Source: Sphingomonas sp. Mn802worker
GTDB taxonomy: Bacteria; Pseudomonadota; Alphaproteobacteria; Sphingomonadales; Sphingomonadaceae
Assembly (NCBI RefSeq): GCF_000382485.1
Contig: NZ_AORY01000001.1
Span: 62,001 to 126,000 of the forward strand
Reading direction: 5' to 3'
DNA length: 64,000 bases
The notes beneath the pieces are model-generated. The model did no database searches. It worked only from the letters and a program-made list of their open reading frames with translations, and was not told the origin of the DNA. The translations under genes were made by a program, and so were the position numbers. Below, in pieces: positions 56,871-64,000 of the stretch (within the stretch, counting starts at the first letter, position 1; each line of letters opens with the position of its first letter).

Positions 56871-56930
56871 GGATCAGAACACCTGCATTTGGCGCGGCCG
56901 CACCCGACCGCCATCACCCGTAGAAGTCAC

Positions 56931-56965
56931 AAAAGCCGCACCCACACGCTCGCGCGAGGTGCGAC
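56931..56965 (-). terminator. Probable Rho-independent terminator of rpsU
   Basis: On the minus strand GTCGCACC pairs with GGTGCGGC (one G-T wobble), with a small palindrome TCGCGCGA in the loop, followed by TTTTGT. It begins about nine bp after the rpsU stop. Confidence 0.6.
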
Positions 56966-56973
56966 CCCGACGC

Positions 56974-57180
56974 TTACCGTGCGCCGTCGCGCTCGGCGCG
57001 CTTGCGCTCCAGCTTGCGTGCACGACGGACGGCTGCGGCGCGCTCTCGCGCGCGCTTCTCCGACGGCTTCTCGTAGTGACGGCGCAGCTTCATCTCGCGG
57101 TACACGCCCTCGCGCTGCAGCTTCTTCTTGAGCGCGCGAAGGGCCTGATCGACGTTGTTGTCGCGAACGATGATCTGCAT
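56974..57180 (-). CDS. rpsU: 30S ribosomal protein bS21
   Basis: A 68-residue, highly basic small-subunit protein. It begins [20 protein letters not shown] and continues [19 protein letters not shown], the standard bS21 pattern, with a long arginine-rich C-terminal helix. ATG 57180 is fixed by the family N-terminus. The 112 bp upstream, after the nitrilase gene, should hold its promoter. Confidence 0.98.
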   Translation of the reverse strand: MQIIVRDNNVDQALRALKKKLQREGVYREMKLRRHYEKPSEKRARERAAAVRRARKLERKRAERDGAR

Positions 57181-57292
57181 AAAACCAATGAACTCCGGGA
57201 AAACAGCTACAGCGGCGGCAGGCAGGCCTGCGCCGAACGCGCCGCGTCTACCAGCTAGGTGGCGGCTTCGCAAGGCGCGAAGAACACGCAGG

Positions 57293-58117
57293 TTATTCGA
57301 CGTGCCGCACCGGCCCGATCGAACGACGATGCGTGAGCGACGGCACGCGCGCCTGCACCTGCGCGATCGCGTCGAGGTCAAGATCGATATAACCGATGCC
57401 GGCTCGCTCACCCATGTCGAGCAACACCTCACCCCAGGGATCGACGACGAGCGAGTGGCCGTATGTCTGGCGCCCGTCCGCATGCTCACCGGTCTGCGCC
57501 GCGGCGATCACGAAGGCGCCGGCCTCGATCGCCCGCGCGCGCAGCAGCACGTGCCAATGCGCCGCCCCGGTCGGGCGGGTAAACGCGGCAGGCACTGAGA
57601 GAACATGCGCACCGGCATCGCTCAGTGCACGGTAAAGATCGGGAAAGCGCAGATCGTAGCAGATCGTAAGCCCAAGCAGACCAAGCGGACTGTCCACCGT
57701 GACCGCCTCGTTGCCAGCGGCGTACGTCGCCGATTCCCGCCACGTCTCGCCGGTCGGCAGATCGACGTCGAACAGATGCATCTTGTCATAGCGCGCGCAA
57801 ACGCTGCCACGTGCATCGATAAGGAAGCCGCGGTTGGCGAGCAGTCCGTCAGCGCGTCGCAGCGCGAGTGAGCCCAGATGTACCCAGATGCCGGCCGATC
57901 GCGCCGCTTCACAAACGGTGGCGAGGACCGGGTCGTCCGCCTCGGAATATATATTGCCCGCCGCTCTCGCGCGATCGCGATCGAGCAAGCCCGACATTTC
58001 GGGCGTGAACAGCATGACCGCACCTTCCCTGCTCGCTTCCTCGATCGCGGCGACCAGTGCAGCGGCATTCGCGACAGGATCGATCCCGGTGGTGAGTTGT
58101 GCGAGCGCGATCTTCAT
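57293..58117 (-). CDS. Nitrilase-superfamily amidohydrolase (Nit1-like)
   Basis: A 274-residue carbon-nitrogen hydrolase. The Glu-Lys-Cys triad is visible: Glu in [10 protein letters not shown], Lys in [13 protein letters not shown] and Cys in [14 protein letters not shown]. The segment [18 protein letters not shown] resembles the Nit1 branch, whose known activity is hydrolysis of deaminated glutathione, a metabolite-repair role; that specificity is an inference. ATG 58117 ([11 protein letters not shown]) is chosen over an upstream in-frame ATG at 58156. It is divergent from cysS. Confidence 0.9.
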   Translation of the reverse strand: MKIALAQLTTGIDPVANAAALVAAIEEASREGAVMLFTPEMSGLLDRDRARAAGNIYSEADDPVLATVCEAARSAGIWVHLGSLALRRADGLLANRGFLIDARGSVCARYDKMHLFDVDLPTGETWRESATYAAGNEAVTVDSPLGLLGLTICYDLRFPDLYRALSDAGAHVLSVPAAFTRPTGAAHWHVLLRARAIEAGAFVIAAAQTGEHADGRQTYGHSLVVDPWGEVLLDMGERAGIGYIDLDLDAIAQVQARVPSLTHRRSIGPVRHVE

Positions 58118-58222
58118 GGCCCTCGTCTGCCACGGATCGTGCACGGTGGCTCGCACTTTCGCTAGCGGCGCGGGTATCGTCAGCGGGTTGGCGTGCCGGT
58201 GTGCGTGCGCTTAAAGGGCGGC

Positions 58223-59650
58223 ATGATCGGCACGCCCCTCACCCTCTATAATAGCCTCACGCGCGCGACCGCGCCCTTCGTGCCGATCGATCCCGGCAAC
58301 GTCCGCGTCTATTCCTGCGGGCCGACCGTCTATCATTACGCCCATGTCGGCAATTTGCGCGCCTACGTGTTCACCGACACGCTGTCGCGCGTGCTGACGT
58401 GGAAGGGCTGGCCGCTGACGCACGTCATCAACATCACCGATGTGGGACACCTGACCTCCGACGCCGATGTAGGCGACGACAAGATGGAGGCCGCCGCACG
58501 CGCGAGCGGACGCGACATTTGGGAGATTTCGCGCCATTACGCCGACGCGTTCAAACGCAACCTGGCCGACCTCAACATCCGCACACCGACCCGCTTTCCG
58601 CTGGCGACCGACCACGTGGCGGAGATGATTGAATGGGGTCAGGCGATCGAGGCGAAGCACTGCTACCTCCTGGATGACGGACTGTATTTCGATGTGACAA
58701 CGGTGCCGGACTATGGCGCGCTCGCAGGCGCGGCGGACGACGCGGCGGCGGGACGGATTGAGGCGGTGGCAGGCAAGCGCCACCCGCAAGACTTCGCGAT
58801 CTGGCGCACGACGCCGCCCGGCGAGACACGCCAGATGGAGTGGGACTCGCCCTGGGGGCGCGGCGCTCCGGGCTGGCACCTCGAATGCTCGGTCATGAGC
58901 CGCAAATATCTCGGCGCGTCGTTCGACATCCACACTGGCGGGATCGATCACCGCGAGATCCATCACCCGAATGAGATCGCGCAGAACCAAGCCTATTGCG
59001 GCTGCGCCGACACGGGTGCGACCTTCTGGATGCACAACAACTTCCTGGTCGATCGCACGGGAAAGATGAGCAAATCCTCCGGCGAGACGCTGACGCTCGA
59101 TGTGCTCGTCGCGCGCGGATTCCACCCGCTTTCCTACCGCCTGATGTGCCTGCAGGCGCATTACCGGTCGGAGCTTGAGTTCTCCTGGGAGAACCTCGCC
59201 GCCGCGCAGGTCCGTTTGAAGCGGCTGGTCCACACGGTTGGCGCGCTGCGTGATCGGTCCATGCCGGGCGGCGCGCCCGTCGCGACCTACGTCGAACAAC
59301 TCGACGCCGCGGTGTCGGACGACCTGAATACCGCGCGCGCGTTGCCGGTACTCGATGCGATGCTGGCGGACAAAAAGCGGTCGCCGTCCGATCGCCTGGC
59401 CACGCTGGTCGAGTTCGACGCCGTGCTCGGGCTCGACCTGCTCGACCTGACGCGGGCGTCGCTCCGGGTTTGCCCGGCCACCGCCTCGATCACCGCCGAT
59501 GAGGTCGAGGCGCGCTTGGTCGAACGTCGCGAGGCACGCGCCGCCAGGGACTTCCCGCGCTCCGACGCGATCCGTGACGAACTTGCGACCGCGGGTGTCG
59601 AGGTGATGGATGGCGATCCGCTCGGGTGGGACTGGAAGGTGACGCTATGA
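58223..59650 (+). CDS. cysS: Cysteinyl-tRNA synthetase
   Basis: Class I synthetase charging tRNA-Cys. The 475-residue protein has SCGPTVYHYAHVGNLRAYVF (HIGH-type motif with the first zinc cysteine), WHLECSVMSRKYLG, DIHTGGIDHREIHHPNE (zinc ligands) and the KMSKS loop GKMSKSSGETL. ATG 58223 gives MIGTPLTLYNSL, typical of the family; an in-frame start at 58193 is possible but unsupported. The stop overlaps the next ATG (ATGA). Confidence 0.97.
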   Translation: MIGTPLTLYNSLTRATAPFVPIDPGNVRVYSCGPTVYHYAHVGNLRAYVFTDTLSRVLTWKGWPLTHVINITDVGHLTSDADVGDDKMEAAARASGRDIWEISRHYADAFKRNLADLNIRTPTRFPLATDHVAEMIEWGQAIEAKHCYLLDDGLYFDVTTVPDYGALAGAADDAAAGRIEAVAGKRHPQDFAIWRTTPPGETRQMEWDSPWGRGAPGWHLECSVMSRKYLGASFDIHTGGIDHREIHHPNEIAQNQAYCGCADTGATFWMHNNFLVDRTGKMSKSSGETLTLDVLVARGFHPLSYRLMCLQAHYRSELEFSWENLAAAQVRLKRLVHTVGALRDRSMPGGAPVATYVEQLDAAVSDDLNTARALPVLDAMLADKKRSPSDRLATLVEFDAVLGLDLLDLTRASLRVCPATASITADEVEARLVERREARAARDFPRSDAIRDELATAGVEVMDGDPLGWDWKVTL

Positions 59651-60585
59651 AGGCCGTTCTCCCCGCGATCGCGCGTCCGCTGCTGGAACAGCATCTTCCG
59701 GCCGATATCGAGACCGCCTGGTTCACCTCGCCCGACGAGGCGAAAGCGATGATCGCCGATGCGGACATCGCCTGGGTCGACATGCAGCCGACCGAGCATG
59801 TCGCCGATGCGATCCGCGCCTCCGGTCCGGCACTCAAATGGGTGTCGACGATCTACGCCGGCCTCGACGCCTTCCCGCTTGATCTGTTGCGATCGCGCGG
59901 TGTGACGCTGACCAACGGCGCCGGGATCAACGCGGTCGCGGTCGCCGAATATGCCGTGCTCGGCGTGCTCGCGGCCGCGAAGCGCTTCGACGAAGTGGTT
60001 CGCGCGCAGGACCGCTGTGAATGGCCGAAGGACGCGCCGGGCAAGATCGAGCTGGCCGATACGACGGCACTGATCATCGGCATGGGTGCGATCGGCCGCC
60101 TGATCGCCGCGCGATTGCAGGCGTTCGGGGTCGCGGTCACGGGCGTCACGCGCTCGGGTCGCGACAATAGCCTCACGCCCGACGCGTGGCGTGCGCGCCT
60201 CGGCGAGTTCGACTGGGTCATCCTCGCCGCGCCCTCGACCGACGACACAAGGTCCATGATCGGCGCGGGCGAATTGGACGCGATGAAGCGGACCGCTTGG
60301 CTCATCAACATCGCGCGCGGCGACATGATCGACGACGATGCGCTGCTGGTCGCCCTGAACGAACGTCGCATCGGCGGCGCATTCCTTGATCCGACCAACC
60401 CCGAACCGTTACCGGCCGATCACCCGCTGTGGCACGCGCCCAATTGCATGATCACCATGCACCTGTCGGGCCGCAGCCAGACCAAGATGTTTCAGCGTGC
60501 TGCGGCCTTGTTCCTCGATAACCTCGCCGCGTACCGCGCCGGTGGGGCGATGAAGAACGTGGCCGATCTGGACGCGGGTTATTGA
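59647..60585 (+). CDS. D-isomer-specific 2-hydroxyacid dehydrogenase family protein
   Basis: NAD(P)-dependent oxidoreductase of 312 residues. The nucleotide-binding domain has IIGMGAIGRLIAARL, and catalytic residues are recognisable as Arg in NIARGDMID, Glu in DPTNPEPLPADHPLW and His in MITMHLSGRSQ. The substrate (glyoxylate, hydroxypyruvate or another 2-ketoacid) cannot be assigned. The ATG overlaps the cysS stop (ATGA), an unusual partnership with no evident metabolic link. Confidence 0.9.
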   Translation: MKAVLPAIARPLLEQHLPADIETAWFTSPDEAKAMIADADIAWVDMQPTEHVADAIRASGPALKWVSTIYAGLDAFPLDLLRSRGVTLTNGAGINAVAVAEYAVLGVLAAAKRFDEVVRAQDRCEWPKDAPGKIELADTTALIIGMGAIGRLIAARLQAFGVAVTGVTRSGRDNSLTPDAWRARLGEFDWVILAAPSTDDTRSMIGAGELDAMKRTAWLINIARGDMIDDDALLVALNERRIGGAFLDPTNPEPLPADHPLWHAPNCMITMHLSGRSQTKMFQRAAALFLDNLAAYRAGGAMKNVADLDAGY

Positions 60586-60708
60586 GCTGCGCGCTCGGCG
60601 GGGCGCAAACCGGAAACGATATGTCACCTTTCACGATTGCCGCCAGGCATTTTCCTTCCTACGGTCACCCCGCTTTGAACCGGGAGTTTGGAGTTGGAAG
60701 CTAGATTG

Positions 60709-60855
60709 ATGTTCGCTTACGGACTGATCGCAACGATCGCGATCGTCGTAAGCATTACGGGGTTCATTTGGTCGCGGAAGCACAAGGCGCGAAAGCGTCG
60801 CTTGCGTGGCATCAAATCGTATACGCCGGTGAGTGCACGCACGACCACGCGCTAA
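60709..60855 (+). CDS. Putative very small membrane protein (48 aa)
   Basis: A 48-residue ORF with one hydrophobic helix (YGLIATIAIVVSITGFIW, residues 4-21) followed by a strongly basic stretch (SRKHKARKRRLRG) and a Ser/Thr-rich end. GGAAG lies eight bases before the ATG; an in-frame TTG at 60694 with GGGAG seven bases upstream would add five residues. The single-span plus basic-tail design is that of many real small membrane proteins, but the ORF is short and I recognise no family. Confidence 0.4.
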   Translation: MFAYGLIATIAIVVSITGFIWSRKHKARKRRLRGIKSYTPVSARTTTR

Positions 60856-60979
60856 CAAGCGTGGACCGATCTTCGCACGTGACGGCCACGCTCATGTGCC
60901 GAAGCGATCGTCGCAAAGCGACTGCTTGCGCCTGACCAACTTCTAGCACGGCCAACGCTCGCCATCGTTGCGCCAGCGC

Positions 60980-61001
60980 GAATGCTGCTCAGCAAGCATT
61001 C
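60980..61001. repeat. 7-bp inverted repeat between small ORFs
   Basis: GAATGCT (60980-60986) pairs with AGCATTC (60995-61001) around an 8-nt loop, in the gap between the two short membrane ORFs. No T run follows on either strand. Confidence 0.35.
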
Positions 61002-61049
61002 AGCAAGTCACGGCCATCGATGCATCGCCGGGAAAATAGGCGATCGATC

Positions 61050-61163
61050 ATGCGGCGTGGCGCGCAATGGACGTTGTTGTGGATCTTCTGCCTGTGCGGC
61101 TGGGCGCTCGCGCTTGCTTACATCATCTATGACGTTCGCGGCGGCGCCTTGGACCTGTTCTGA
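61050..61163 (+). CDS. Putative very small membrane protein (37 aa)
   Basis: A 37-residue ORF made almost entirely of one hydrophobic helix (WTLLWIFCLCGWALALAYII, residues 7-26) with a basic N-terminus (MRRGAQ) and a short DVRGGALDLF tail. An in-frame ATG at 61020 would add ten residues, five of them arginine (MHRRENRRSI). Charge distribution fits a small inner-membrane protein with the N-terminus inside. No convincing ribosome-binding site is seen. It lies 105 bp before the DAHP synthase gene. Confidence 0.3.
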   Translation: MRRGAQWTLLWIFCLCGWALALAYIIYDVRGGALDLF

Positions 61164-61268
61164 GCCAGCGATCGAACACCAGCGTGGTCAACTGCAAGGT
61201 TTCCTTCGTTGCGCCGAACGCGTAACGAACGCACGGATTATTGCTCTTGTATCATGATGGAATTGACC

Positions 61269-62639
61269 ATGGCCGCGAACTGGGCCCCTGATAGCTGGAC
61301 CCGTCACGAGGCGCGACAGCTCCCCGTCTATCCGGATGCCGCACGGTTGCGCGACGCGACGGATCGCCTGTCGAACTTCCCGCCGCTCGTCTTTGCTGGC
61401 GAGGCGCGCAACCTGACGGCCGACCTCGCGCGGGTCGCGGACGGCAAGGCGTTCCTGCTTCAAGGCGGTGATTGCGCGGAAAGCTTTGCGGAGTTCCACC
61501 CCAACAACATCCGCGACACCTTCCGCGTCATCCTGCAGATGGCCGTGGTCATGACCTTTGCCAGCAAGCTGCCGGTCGTGAAGCTCGGCCGCATGGCGGG
61601 CCAGTTCGCCAAGCCACGCTCCGCCCCGAACGAGGTCATCGACGGCGTCGAACTGCCGAGCTACCGCGGCGACAACGTCAACGACATCGCCTTCACGTCC
61701 GCGTCGCGCGTGCCCGACCCTGAGCGGATGGTGCGCGCCTATGCGCAGTCGGCGGCGACGCTCAACCTCCTGCGCGCCTTTGCGCAGGGCGGCTATGCGA
61801 ACCTGCACCAGGTGCATCGCTGGACGCACGATTTCATGGGCCGCAGTCCATGGGCGAAGAAATATGCCGAGACGGCCGATCGCATCGGCGAGGCGCTCGA
61901 CTTCATGGAAGCCTGCGGGATCAGCCCCGATACGGTGCCGCAACTGTCGCAAACGACCTTCTACACTAGCCACGAAGCGTTGCTGCTGCCGTTCGAGCAG
62001 GCGATGACGCGACAGGATTCGCTGACCGGCGACTGGTACGACACCTCGGCGCATTTCCTGTGGATAGGCGATCGGACCCGTTTCGAGGGTTCGGCGCACG
62101 TCGAATTCCTGCGTGGGATCGGCAATCCGATCGGGATCAAGTGCGGGCCGAGCCTTGAGCCCGACGCGCTTCTACGCATGCTGGACACGCTCAACCCCGC
62201 GCGTGCGCCCGGCCGCATGACGCTGATCACGCGCTACGGGCATGACAAGATCGAGGCGCATCTGCCGCGCCTCGTCCGCGCCGTGACGCGCGAGGGACAT
62301 CCGGTCATCTGGTCGTGCGATCCGATGCACGGAAACGTCGTCAAGGCAGCCAACGGCTACAAGACGCGCCCGTTCGACCGCATCCTGGCCGAGGTTCGCG
62401 GCTTCTTCGCGGTGCACCGCGCAGAGGGGACGCATGCAGGGGGCATCCATGCCGAGATGACCGGGCAGAACGTCACCGAATGCACCGGCGGCGCGATCGA
62501 CGTCACCGAACAGAGCCTCGCCGATCGCTACCACACCCACTGCGATCCGCGCCTGAACGCCGGACAAAGCCTCGAACTGGCGTTTCTTCTCGCTGAAATG
62601 CTCAACACCGAAATGGCGGAGCGGCGCAAGGCTGCCTGA
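61269..62639 (+). CDS. aroG: 3-deoxy-7-phosphoheptulonate synthase, class II
   Basis: First enzyme of the shikimate pathway, joining PEP and erythrose 4-phosphate. The 456-residue protein is the plant/mycobacterial-like class II type: [27 protein letters not shown] with the metal-site cysteine, HWTHDF-like [60 protein letters not shown] and [18 protein letters not shown] 61269 ([10 protein letters not shown]) fits homologues; ATGs at 61254 and 61257 are in-frame alternatives. A strong hairpin follows the stop. Confidence 0.96.
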   Translation: MAANWAPDSWTRHEARQLPVYPDAARLRDATDRLSNFPPLVFAGEARNLTADLARVADGKAFLLQGGDCAESFAEFHPNNIRDTFRVILQMAVVMTFASKLPVVKLGRMAGQFAKPRSAPNEVIDGVELPSYRGDNVNDIAFTSASRVPDPERMVRAYAQSAATLNLLRAFAQGGYANLHQVHRWTHDFMGRSPWAKKYAETADRIGEALDFMEACGISPDTVPQLSQTTFYTSHEALLLPFEQAMTRQDSLTGDWYDTSAHFLWIGDRTRFEGSAHVEFLRGIGNPIGIKCGPSLEPDALLRMLDTLNPARAPGRMTLITRYGHDKIEAHLPRLVRAVTREGHPVIWSCDPMHGNVVKAANGYKTRPFDRILAEVRGFFAVHRAEGTHAGGIHAEMTGQNVTECTGGAIDVTEQSLADRYHTHCDPRLNAGQSLELAFLLAEMLNTEMAERRKAA

Positions 62640-62643
62640 GCTT

Positions 62644-62676
62644 GGCAGCGGAGGTGAGATACCCATCTCCGCTGCC
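62644..62676 (+). other. Strong hairpin downstream of aroG, no U tract
   Basis: GGCAGCGGAG (62644-62653) pairs perfectly with CTCCGCTGCC (62667-62676), and GTG/CAT inside adds three more pairs (one wobble), leaving a 7-nt loop AGATACC. It starts four bp after the aroG stop. No T run follows, so it may be a transcript-end stabiliser or a Rho-assisted terminator. Confidence 0.6.
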
Positions 62677-62742
62677 GCAGGGCGAAAAGGATGCTTGACG
62701 GAGCGTATGGTCGTTCGTATCAGCGCGCCTCGCACCGCATAC

Positions 62743-62817
62743 GGCCCCTTCGTCTAGCGGTTAGGACGTCGCCCTCTCACGGCGAAAACACGAGTTCGAT
62801 TCTCGTAGGGGTCACCA
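62743..62817 (+). tRNA. tRNA-Glu (anticodon CUC)
   Basis: A 75-nt cloverleaf with encoded CCA. The acceptor stem GGCCCCT/AGGGGTC pairs with one G-T wobble, the D arm contains TAGCGGTTAGGA, the anticodon stem TCGCC/GGCGA encloses the loop CTCTCAC with anticodon CTC at 62776-62778, and the T arm is ACGAGTTCGATTCTCGT. It reads GAG codons. It stands alone between aroG and chvI. Confidence 0.97.
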
Positions 62818-62911
62818 GCGATCACATCGCCAGTGCGGCATCTCTACGTCGACATGACTGCCTTGTCGTTGTGGATTGAGCCCTTCGGTCGTTTGGACTA
62901 GCGAACGCATC

Positions 62912-63616
62912 ATGAGTGCAACGATCGCCTTGGTCGATGACGATCGCAACATCCTGACCTCGGTTTCGATCGCGCTACAGGCCGAAGGCTTTTTGACGCG
63001 CCTCTATCCTGATGGCGAGGCGGCGCTGAAGGCATTGATCGACAATCCGCCCGACCTCGCCATTCTCGACATCAAGATGCCCCGCATGGACGGGCTCGAA
63101 TTGCTGCGCCGGCTGCGTGAGAAGCAGAAGACGCCGGTCATCTTTCTCACCAGCAAGGACGACGAGCTTGATGAGGCGCTGGGGCTTGCACTCGGCGCGG
63201 ACGATTACATCGCCAAGCCGTTCAGCCAACGGCTGCTGATTGCCCGCATCCGGGCGATCCTGCGACGTACCGAATTGTCCCGTGCGCATGATCCCGATCA
63301 GGCGGACGCAAGCGGGCCGATCGAGCGTGGACGGCTGATCATGGATCCGGCGCGGCACCGCGTGTCGTGGAACGGGACACCGGTCACGTTGACCGTGACC
63401 GAGTTCCTGATCCTTGAAACGCTGGCGCAGCGCCCCGGCATCGTGAAGACGCGCAACCAGTTGATGGATGCGGCCTATCAGGACGACATCTACGTCGACG
63501 ATCGCACGATCGATTCGCATATCAAGCGCGTTCGCCGAAAATTCCGCGAAGTCGATAGCGATTTCGACTCGATTGAGACCTTGTATGGTGCCGGCTACCG
63601 CTTCTCGGAAGAGTGA
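62912..63616 (+). CDS. chvI: Response regulator ChvI (OmpR family)
   Basis: DNA-binding regulator of the ChvG-ChvI two-component system, which in alphaproteobacteria controls envelope, acid-stress and symbiosis or virulence genes. The 234-residue protein has a receiver domain with the acidic pocket VDDDR, phosphoacceptor Asp53 in [12 protein letters not shown], Thr80 and Lys102 (DDYIAKPF), and a C-terminal winged helix ([45 protein letters not shown]). ATG 62912 is chosen over an in-frame ATG at 62876. The sensor gene overlaps its 3' end by 32 bp. Confidence 0.94.
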   Translation: MSATIALVDDDRNILTSVSIALQAEGFLTRLYPDGEAALKALIDNPPDLAILDIKMPRMDGLELLRRLREKQKTPVIFLTSKDDELDEALGLALGADDYIAKPFSQRLLIARIRAILRRTELSRAHDPDQADASGPIERGRLIMDPARHRVSWNGTPVTLTVTEFLILETLAQRPGIVKTRNQLMDAAYQDDIYVDDRTIDSHIKRVRRKFREVDSDFDSIETLYGAGYRFSEE

Positions 63617-64000
63617 TCCCCGCAATCCCGCGACGCGGTGGTCCGATCAGGTATCGTTGACGCCGCGCATCCTCGCGGTGAACGTTTTTGCGCTGCTGCT
63701 GCTTGGCGGCGGGTTCTTCTACCTCGACTCGTTTCGGACGCGCATTCTTGACGGCCGTGTCATGCAGGTGCGCCGCGAAGCCGGACTGATGGCGGAAGCA
63801 CTGGCTGCGGCACCCAAGAAGGCGCGTCCGGCCTTGCTGGCGCGCCTCGCCCATGACACGGACGCGCGGCTTCAATTGCTCGACACCGCCGACGAGGTGC
63901 TGCTCGACAGCGAGCAGCTCGGCGGCCCGACCTTTACGCTAATTGATCCGCGAACCGACGGGCTCAGTCAGCGGGCTGCTCGCTGGCTGGATGCCGGCAT
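63585..64000 (+). CDS. chvG: Sensor histidine kinase ChvG, N-terminal part (runs off window)
   Basis: The first about 138 residues of the ChvI partner kinase are present. After a polar N-terminus ([17 protein letters not shown]) comes [31 protein letters not shown], a membrane helix with the sequence typical of ChvG, then the start of the periplasmic sensor domain ([32 protein letters not shown]). The kinase core with the phosphorylated histidine lies outside. ATG 63585, followed directly by a GTG, lies within chvI in another frame; a 32-bp overlap of this kind implies coupled translation. Confidence 0.9.
   Translation, partial: MVPATASRKSDPRNPATRWSDQVSLTPRILAVNVFALLLLGGGFFYLDSFRTRILDGRVMQVRREAGLMAEALAAAPKKARPALLARLAHDTDARLQLLDTADEVLLDSEQLGGPTFTLIDPRTDGLSQRAARWLDAG

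Overview
The window is a GC-rich stretch of an alphaproteobacterial chromosome, most likely from a sphingomonad (Sphingomonas or a close relative). The basis is gene content and order: a ChvI/ChvG two-component pair, a divergent SecB / Tim44-like / MltA block, lptD-surA-pdxA-rsmA, rpmH-rnpA-yidD-yidC-yihA, an Hda-type DnaA regulator beside ppk, and class II DAHP synthase. Species identity cannot be read from the sequence alone. I see no insertion sequence, prophage, integron, CRISPR array or rRNA operon, and no region whose base composition clearly stands apart. This is a dense housekeeping region in which many neighbours share ATGA, GTGA, TTGA or TGATG overlaps.

Layout, left to right. 1-3.6 kb (minus): DUF2066 protein, Hda-like protein and ppk (cut by the edge), fully overlap-coupled. 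3.6-5.7 kb (plus): purM, purN, a YjbR-like protein. 5.7-8.6 kb (minus): pepA, holC, ndk, a GNAT acetyltransferase. 8.8-14.3 kb (plus): lptD, surA, pdxA, rsmA. 14.3-17.6 kb (minus): a TPR protein, an RsmB/NOP methyltransferase and guaB. 17.7-19.2 kb: an SPFH protein with its NfeD partner. 19.2-23.9 kb (minus): a leucine-catabolic set (isovaleryl-CoA dehydrogenase and both methylcrotonyl-CoA carboxylase subunits) with a divergent LysR gene. 24.8-32.3 kb: a LysR-type protein with two helix-turn-helix domains divergent from GTP-dependent PEP carboxykinase, a Tat-exported M24 peptidase divergent from a dicarboxylate/amino-acid symporter, and comM. 32.4-38.4 kb (plus): rpmH, rnpA, yidD, yidC, yihA, then a glutathione transferase, dapE, a DUF1440-like protein and msrB. 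38.4-40.9 kb (minus): Tim44-like protein, mltA and an Smr protein. 41.1-44.7 kb (plus): secB, murJ, trpS and a PspC protein. 44.7-47.8 kb (minus): mutM, rpsT, dnaA. 47.9-54.0 kb (plus): ubiE, ubiB, an unknown membrane protein, coaBC, dut, a small exported protein and moeB. The remainder holds galU, a PPP phosphatase, a small exported membrane protein, an FKBP isomerase, rpsU, a nitrilase, cysS, a D-2-hydroxyacid dehydrogenase, two very short membrane ORFs, class II DAHP synthase, tRNA-Glu(CUC), chvI and the start of chvG.

Functionally the window covers envelope biogenesis (LptD, SurA, YidC/YidD, SecB, MltA, MurJ), replication and its control (DnaA, Hda-like, HolC, Dut, MutM), nucleotide and cofactor synthesis (PurM, PurN, GuaB, Ndk, PdxA, CoaBC, UbiE/UbiB, MoeB), translation (three ribosomal proteins, two aminoacyl-tRNA synthetases, three putative RNA-modifying or RNA-processing enzymes, one tRNA) and carbon use (leucine breakdown, gluconeogenesis, peptide and dicarboxylate use).

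I did not find a convincing undescribed system. The points most worth checking are an rnpA reading frame that stays open through all of rpmH with an ATG 7 nt before the rpmH start, the double-HTH LysR protein next to pckG, the unknown membrane protein inside the ubiE-moeB chain, interleaved inverted repeats upstream of the PspC gene, and two tiny membrane ORFs near 61 kb.
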